A stretch of 64,000 nucleotides of DNA from Halobacillus sp. A1 (lineage in GTDB: Bacteria > Bacillota > Bacilli > Bacillales > Halobacillaceae): positions 1 to 64,000 of the forward strand of contig NZ_JAIZEN010000013.1 in assembly GCF_024189295.1 (NCBI RefSeq), read 5' to 3'. The translations under genes were made by a program, and so were the position numbers. Positions 60,611-64,000 of this stretch are shown piece after piece. Within the stretch, counting starts at the first letter, position 1. Every line of letters starts with the position of its first letter. The notes beneath the pieces were generated by a model. The model was not told the DNA's origin and did no database searches. It saw only the letters and a list, made by a program, of their open reading frames with translations.

Positions 60611-61348
60611 TTGATTAAACGCCTGTTAAGAAGTGATGATGCCTCCCTTGATGATAGAGTTACTGCGGCTAAAGAGGGAGACGAAGAAGCAAAAAATGAA
60701 ATTCTGATACAGTATCAACCTTTTATCGCCAAAAGTGTATCTGAAGTATGTAAACGATATATAGACCCTGATAGAGATGATGAATTCAGTATCGGCTTAT
60801 CCGCCTTTAATGAGGCGATCCATGCATATTCTTGTGAGAAAGGATGTTCTTTTTTATCTTTTGCCAAGTTGGTGATCAAGCGCAAAGTCATCGACTATAT
60901 CCGTAACGAGCAGAAGAAACCAAAAGTCGTATCCTTGGATGAAGAATATATAGATGATGAACAAATGGAGAATCCATCTGAAATCCAAGCAGCCAAAGAT
61001 CGCTATGTGCTGGAAACTGAATCGTGGTACAGGAGAGAGGAAATTAAGGAATTTCAGTCTCAGCTTCAAAAGTATAATTTGACGTTTGAAGAATTGACCA
61101 TATCCTCTCCAAAACATGTGGACGCTAGGGAATCTGCGATTCAAGTCGCCCGCATCGTTTTCAATGATGAAAATTTAAAGGAAACCGTGCTTTTGAAAGG
61201 GCGTCTGCCTATGAAGGAATTGATTCAGAAGGTAGAGGTCAGTAAAAAGACGCTGGAACGTAATCGTAAATTCATTATCGCCATGGTACTCATCCTAGAC
61301 GGGGACTACATTTATCTAAAAGAATATTTGAAGGGGGTGGGTATGTGA
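60611..61348 (+). CDS. sigI: RNA polymerase sigma factor SigI
   Basis: A 245-residue alternative sigma factor of the SigI group. Region 2-like YQPFIAKSVSEVCKRYIDPD, then EFSIGLSAFNEAIHAY and FLSFAKLVIKRKVIDYIR, are followed by the SigI-specific C-terminal domain instead of a normal region 4. LLKGRLPMKELIQKVEVSKKTLERN includes its helix-turn-helix. TTG start after CCGGAGGTGATAAAGG. Its stop overlaps the rsgI start (GTGA). SigI controls heat and cell-wall stress genes in Bacillus. Confidence 0.94.
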   Translation: MIKRLLRSDDASLDDRVTAAKEGDEEAKNEILIQYQPFIAKSVSEVCKRYIDPDRDDEFSIGLSAFNEAIHAYSCEKGCSFLSFAKLVIKRKVIDYIRNEQKKPKVVSLDEEYIDDEQMENPSEIQAAKDRYVLETESWYRREEIKEFQSQLQKYNLTFEELTISSPKHVDARESAIQVARIVFNDENLKETVLLKGRLPMKELIQKVEVSKKTLERNRKFIIAMVLILDGDYIYLKEYLKGVGM

Positions 61349-62790
61349 GAAAAGGTATTGTCATGGAGCAAAGCAAGAAATACACCATCATTATGACTCA
61401 CGATGGTTTATTTCATAAAGCAAAACGTTTGAAACGCGCAGAAGTTGGAATGGAAGTTCATTTTCAGCCACTTCATGCGTCTAAAATCAAGCAAACCTTT
61501 TTTCTCCATAGAACAAGATTTGCTGCTGTCACTATGGCTTTCCTTCTTACGTTATTCCCTACATTCTATTGGTTTGAGGATAATAAAGCGTTCGCTTATG
61601 TCAGCGTTGATATCAACCCAAGCGTGGAACTGGAAGTCAACAGTGACATGGAAGTGTTAGACATTCAGTCGTTAAACGATGATGCAGAAAAATTAGTCTC
61701 GAAACTTGATGGATGGAAAAATAAACCAGTAGCTGAAATAGCACTCGAGATGATTTCTATTAGTCAGAATGAGGGATATATGAAGCTTGGCCGAGAAGTA
61801 TTGATAGGGGTAAGTTACATAAAGGAAGGCGACTTTGATTTATCTAATGAAATTGAAGTTTTCTTGAACAATGAGTTAGAGGGATTGATGCTAGCCTCTT
61901 ATAATGTGCCTAATACCGTTCATCAAAGGGCTGAACAGGAAAATACTTCAGTTAATAAATTAATGGCAGAATCCCTCGACGGGGAGAACGACAAATTTCA
62001 CCTCGATTCAGGGGTCATTGAAAATGAGGATCGCGCAATAATTCAAGCTTTTTACAATGATGGTGAGTCACTACATCCTGAAAAAGAAAAAGGCTCAGAC
62101 GATAGTCAAAAACTAGAATCGGACGAATCATCACAAATTCCAGTTAACGATTCTGAAGGTGCTCCTGATCAACATCCACATTCAGTTCCCCAGCCTTCCG
62201 CTCAGGTGAAATACTCTGAAACGAATCCCCCAGATAAGCCAGATAAAGATCAGGTAACTCCAGGGACGGCAGGGAAAGAAAAAACCCCCAATAATGATAA
62301 GCAGTCAAAAAAGCGTCCTTTGTCCAATAGTAATAGTGAAGAGAAGGGTAACCACAAACTTGAAAAGAAAGCAAAAAGCCGAACGGATACGGTAGATAAA
62401 CAATCTGAAAAGAAAAATAATCTCCCTTCAAAGAAGGATGAAAATAAAACAGACAAGTCATATTCAAAGAACAATGAAAAAGGCAAAGCTGATAAAGACC
62501 AAGACAAGAAAAAAGATAAAAGCAAAACTGATAAAGATCAAGATAAGGACAAAGATAAAATTAAAGCTGGTAAAGATAAAGACAAGAAAAAAGATAAAAG
62601 CAAAGCTGGTAAAGACCAAGACAGGGACAAAGATAAAAATAAAAGCAAAGTTAAGGATAAAGGTAAAACCAAAGAGAAAGACAAAAACGAAGGCAACGAC
62701 AAAAGAGATAAAAGTCCAACAAATGAAAAGCAGAAGAAAGATAAAAACAACAACAATGGTAATAATAACGGCAACGAAAAAAAGAAATAA
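61345..62790 (+). CDS. rsgI: Anti-sigma-I factor RsgI with Lys/Asp-rich C-terminal tail
   Basis: A 481-residue single-span anti-sigma factor. The cytoplasmic N-terminal RsgI domain (YTIIMTHDGLFHKAKR) binds SigI. A transmembrane helix at about 60-78 follows, then the juxtamembrane domain YVSVDINPSVELEVNSDMEV. Its Asn-Pro bond is the site where RsgI proteins are reported to cleave themselves. Residues 230-340 are acidic and Ser/Pro-rich; residues 340-481 are almost only Lys, Asp, Glu and Asn in repeated KDKDKKKDKSK units. No carbohydrate-binding module is present. GTG start, 4-bp overlap with sigI. Confidence 0.9.
   Translation: MRKGIVMEQSKKYTIIMTHDGLFHKAKRLKRAEVGMEVHFQPLHASKIKQTFFLHRTRFAAVTMAFLLTLFPTFYWFEDNKAFAYVSVDINPSVELEVNSDMEVLDIQSLNDDAEKLVSKLDGWKNKPVAEIALEMISISQNEGYMKLGREVLIGVSYIKEGDFDLSNEIEVFLNNELEGLMLASYNVPNTVHQRAEQENTSVNKLMAESLDGENDKFHLDSGVIENEDRAIIQAFYNDGESLHPEKEKGSDDSQKLESDESSQIPVNDSEGAPDQHPHSVPQPSAQVKYSETNPPDKPDKDQVTPGTAGKEKTPNNDKQSKKRPLSNSNSEEKGNHKLEKKAKSRTDTVDKQSEKKNNLPSKKDENKTDKSYSKNNEKGKADKDQDKKKDKSKTDKDQDKDKDKIKAGKDKDKKKDKSKAGKDQDRDKDKNKSKVKDKGKTKEKDKNEGNDKRDKSPTNEKQKKDKNNNNGNNNGNEKKK
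62480..62690 (+). repeat. Imperfect tandem DNA repeat in the rsgI tail
   Basis: GACAAGAAAAAAGATAAAAG recurs at about 62503 and 62581 (period about 78 bp), with further degraded copies. It encodes the KDKDKKKDKSK units. Confidence 0.6.
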
Positions 62791-62810
62791 TGGACTTTAT
62801 TCAAAGAATG

Positions 62811-62839
62811 ACACTTCCAAACCTATGGAAGTGTTTTTT
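62811..62839 (+). terminator. Terminator of sigI-rsgI
   Basis: ACACTTCCA and TGGAAGTGT (62811-62834) followed by TTTTT. Confidence 0.8.
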
Positions 62840-62889
62840 AATGAAGGAAATAGTGAATATACTAGGGAAGGATGAAGGAGGAACTGATT

Positions 62890-63288
62890 ATGAATAAGAA
62901 TTACTTAGGAGTAAAAGACGGGGAATTAGCCCCGTGTCCAAAGTCCCCTAATTGTGTATCTACAAATACAGATCAACGGGATAAATTAATGGAACCACTG
63001 CCTTTTGTTCAATCAAAAGATACGACCAAGACGGCCATTAAATCAATTATAGCCAAGATGGGAAGATCAACGATAAAAGATGAAACAGATGACTATATTC
63101 ATGTAGTTTTTACTTCTAAATTGTTGAAATTTAAAGATGATGTGGAGTTCTATTTAGATGATTCCTCCGGCTTGATTCATTTTCGATCGGCTTCAAGAAC
63201 AGGTTATTCAGACCTCGGTGTTAATCGCAAAAGGATGGAAGAGTTTTCTGAGCACTACTACAATTGGATTGAAGAGGAGAAGAATTAA
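62890..63288 (+). CDS. DUF1499 domain protein
   Basis: A 132-residue protein with the DUF1499 start APCPKSPNCVSTNTD and the later HFRSASRTGYSDLGVNRKRM. ATG 62890 follows AAGGAGG; an in-frame ATG six codons earlier overlaps that SD. No signal peptide is visible. Function unknown. The stop overlaps the start of the next gene by one base (TAATG), so the pair is translationally coupled. Confidence 0.88.
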   Translation: MNKNYLGVKDGELAPCPKSPNCVSTNTDQRDKLMEPLPFVQSKDTTKTAIKSIIAKMGRSTIKDETDDYIHVVFTSKLLKFKDDVEFYLDDSSGLIHFRSASRTGYSDLGVNRKRMEEFSEHYYNWIEEEKN

Positions 63289-64000
63289 TGAAATATGATT
63301 ACCAAATAGCCGTTATAGGCGGGGGATCCGGCGGACTTACTGTGGCAGCAGGTGCGGCAAGTTTCGGCGCTTCAGTTGCTCTGATTGAGCGAAAGGATGA
63401 GCTCGGCGGGGACTGTCTTCACTATGGCTGTATGCCGTCTAAGGCATTAATACAAGCTGCATCCGAAGTGCAGGTAGCTTCTGAACAGACTGAACTTACT
63501 TCAAACCAATACGATCTCCTTTTTAAAAAAGCTATGAATAAAGTTAGCGAGGCTGTTGCCGACGTTCAGTCCCATGATTCAAAACAACGATTTATAGATA
63601 TGGGAGTCGACATTTATGAAGCGTCCGCACAATTTGCAGACAATCATACCCTGAAAATTGGCGATCGTACAATTACTGCGAAACGTATTGTAATTGCTAC
63701 TGGTTCTTCACCAGCGGTCCCTTCTATTGAAGGAATTGAAGATGTGGAATATTTGACCAATGAATCCATTTTCTCATTAAAGGAAAGGCCAGGGCATCTT
63801 ATGGTTATCGGAGGAGGAATTATTGGTTTAGAGTTAGCCAATGCGATGGCACATTTAGGGGTGAAAGTGACGGTCGTCGAGAACTCTGAGTATCTACTTT
63901 CAAAAGAAGATATTGAAATTGCACAATCAGCCCAACAGATACTTTCGGAGCATATTGAATTTGTAACTGAAGCGAAGGTAAACAAAGTAGAAAAATCAGG
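63288..64000 (+). CDS. Pyridine nucleotide-disulfide oxidoreductase (3'-truncated by window end)
   Basis: The first 237 residues are visible. The FAD-binding AVIGGGSGGLTVAAGAASFG is followed by the redox-active disulfide GGDCLHYGCMPSKAL, whose CLHYGC is closer to mercuric reductase-like than to dihydrolipoamide dehydrogenase (CLNVGC). The second Rossmann motif is VIGGGIIGLELANAMAHLG. It is probably a general disulfide reductase of the MerA-like group. It should not be taken as the E3 partner of OdhAB. The C-terminal dimerisation domain lies beyond the window. Confidence 0.9.
   Translation, partial: MKYDYQIAVIGGGSGGLTVAAGAASFGASVALIERKDELGGDCLHYGCMPSKALIQAASEVQVASEQTELTSNQYDLLFKKAMNKVSEAVADVQSHDSKQRFIDMGVDIYEASAQFADNHTLKIGDRTITAKRIVIATGSSPAVPSIEGIEDVEYLTNESIFSLKERPGHLMVIGGGIIGLELANAMAHLGVKVTVVENSEYLLSKEDIEIAQSAQQILSEHIEFVTEAKVNKVEKS

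Noticed and set aside
62144-62875. Antisense and alternate frames over the rsgI tail
   Set aside because: Low-complexity Lys/Asp codons keep other frames open; products are Leu/Ser/Phe- or Lys-only sequence without SD.
63288-64000. E3 (dihydrolipoamide dehydrogenase) for OdhAB
   Set aside because: The redox motif is CLHYGC and the gene is coupled to DUF1499, far from odhAB; it fits the MerA-like group better.

Overview
The window looks like a chromosomal segment of a spore-forming, low-to-mid GC Bacillaceae, probably Halobacillus or a close relative such as Pontibacillus. The evidence is a Bacillus-type rrn operon end with a long tRNA array in the same order as B. subtilis trnD, several genes with B. 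subtilis orthologues in recognisable order (queG-yhbB-trmL, prkA, yhbH, ydbS-ydbT, bmrC-bmrD, sigI-rsgI), two gerA-type germinant receptor operons, and lipM in place of lipB. The genus is inferred from gene content only.

Layout. 1-1934: 3' end of 23S rRNA, 5S rRNA, 15 tRNA genes and a terminator. 2.2-5.1 kb: an AGCS amino-acid symporter, a DUF202 membrane protein, and a tRNA-Gly(TCC) preceded by a decayed duplication holding a 5' tRNA-Gly fragment. 5.2-10.1 kb: an ABC-class ATPase, queG, ogt, an amidase, trmL. 10.4-11.9 kb: a 31-residue membrane protein, a Gly/Tyr-rich protein behind a sigma-K-like promoter, an acidic lipoprotein. 11.9-13.7 kb (minus): lipM-lipA. 14.1-26.4 kb: prkA, ppx, ppk, odhA-odhB, two palindromic repeats, yhbH. 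26.6-32.6 kb: a CPA1 antiporter, proC, ydbS-ydbT, a purine permease. 33-36.7 kb: first ger operon behind a good sigma-G promoter, then a possible small RNA. 37.2-47.7 kb: nupC, two short-chain dehydrogenases, an aldehyde dehydrogenase, a MATE exporter, murG2, a chemoreceptor overlapping a STAS antagonist, and a small zinc-ribbon membrane protein. 47.8-49.4 kb: repeats and a broken aldo/keto reductase. 49.7-54.5 kb: second ger operon and a DUF389 protein. 54.6-58.7 kb: bmrC-bmrD behind a leader-peptide attenuator. 58.7-64 kb: a membrane-anchored serine protease, a flavin reductase, sigI-rsgI, a DUF1499 protein and a truncated disulfide oxidoreductase.

How genes work together. LipM and LipA make the lipoyl group that the OdhB E2 subunit needs, and OdhA-OdhB form 2-oxoglutarate dehydrogenase. 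Ppk and Ppx make and degrade polyphosphate; three TTAC-type repeats at exact 11-bp spacing in front of ppk look like a PhoP box. PrkA, YhbH, two Ger receptors and the Gly-rich protein belong to sporulation and germination, and sigma-E, sigma-K and sigma-G-like promoter matches sit in front of several of them.

The most unusual feature is a dispersed family of about 120-bp nested palindromes with six clear copies and one decayed copy between 24.4 and 48.5 kb. Their outer arms, a GGTGAG/CTCACC stem and the tip hairpin all vary between copies but stay complementary within each copy. Several copies carry shared flanking modules and TGTTTCCGTTA-like terminal inverted repeats. They look like mobile, structured (RNA or cruciform) elements.
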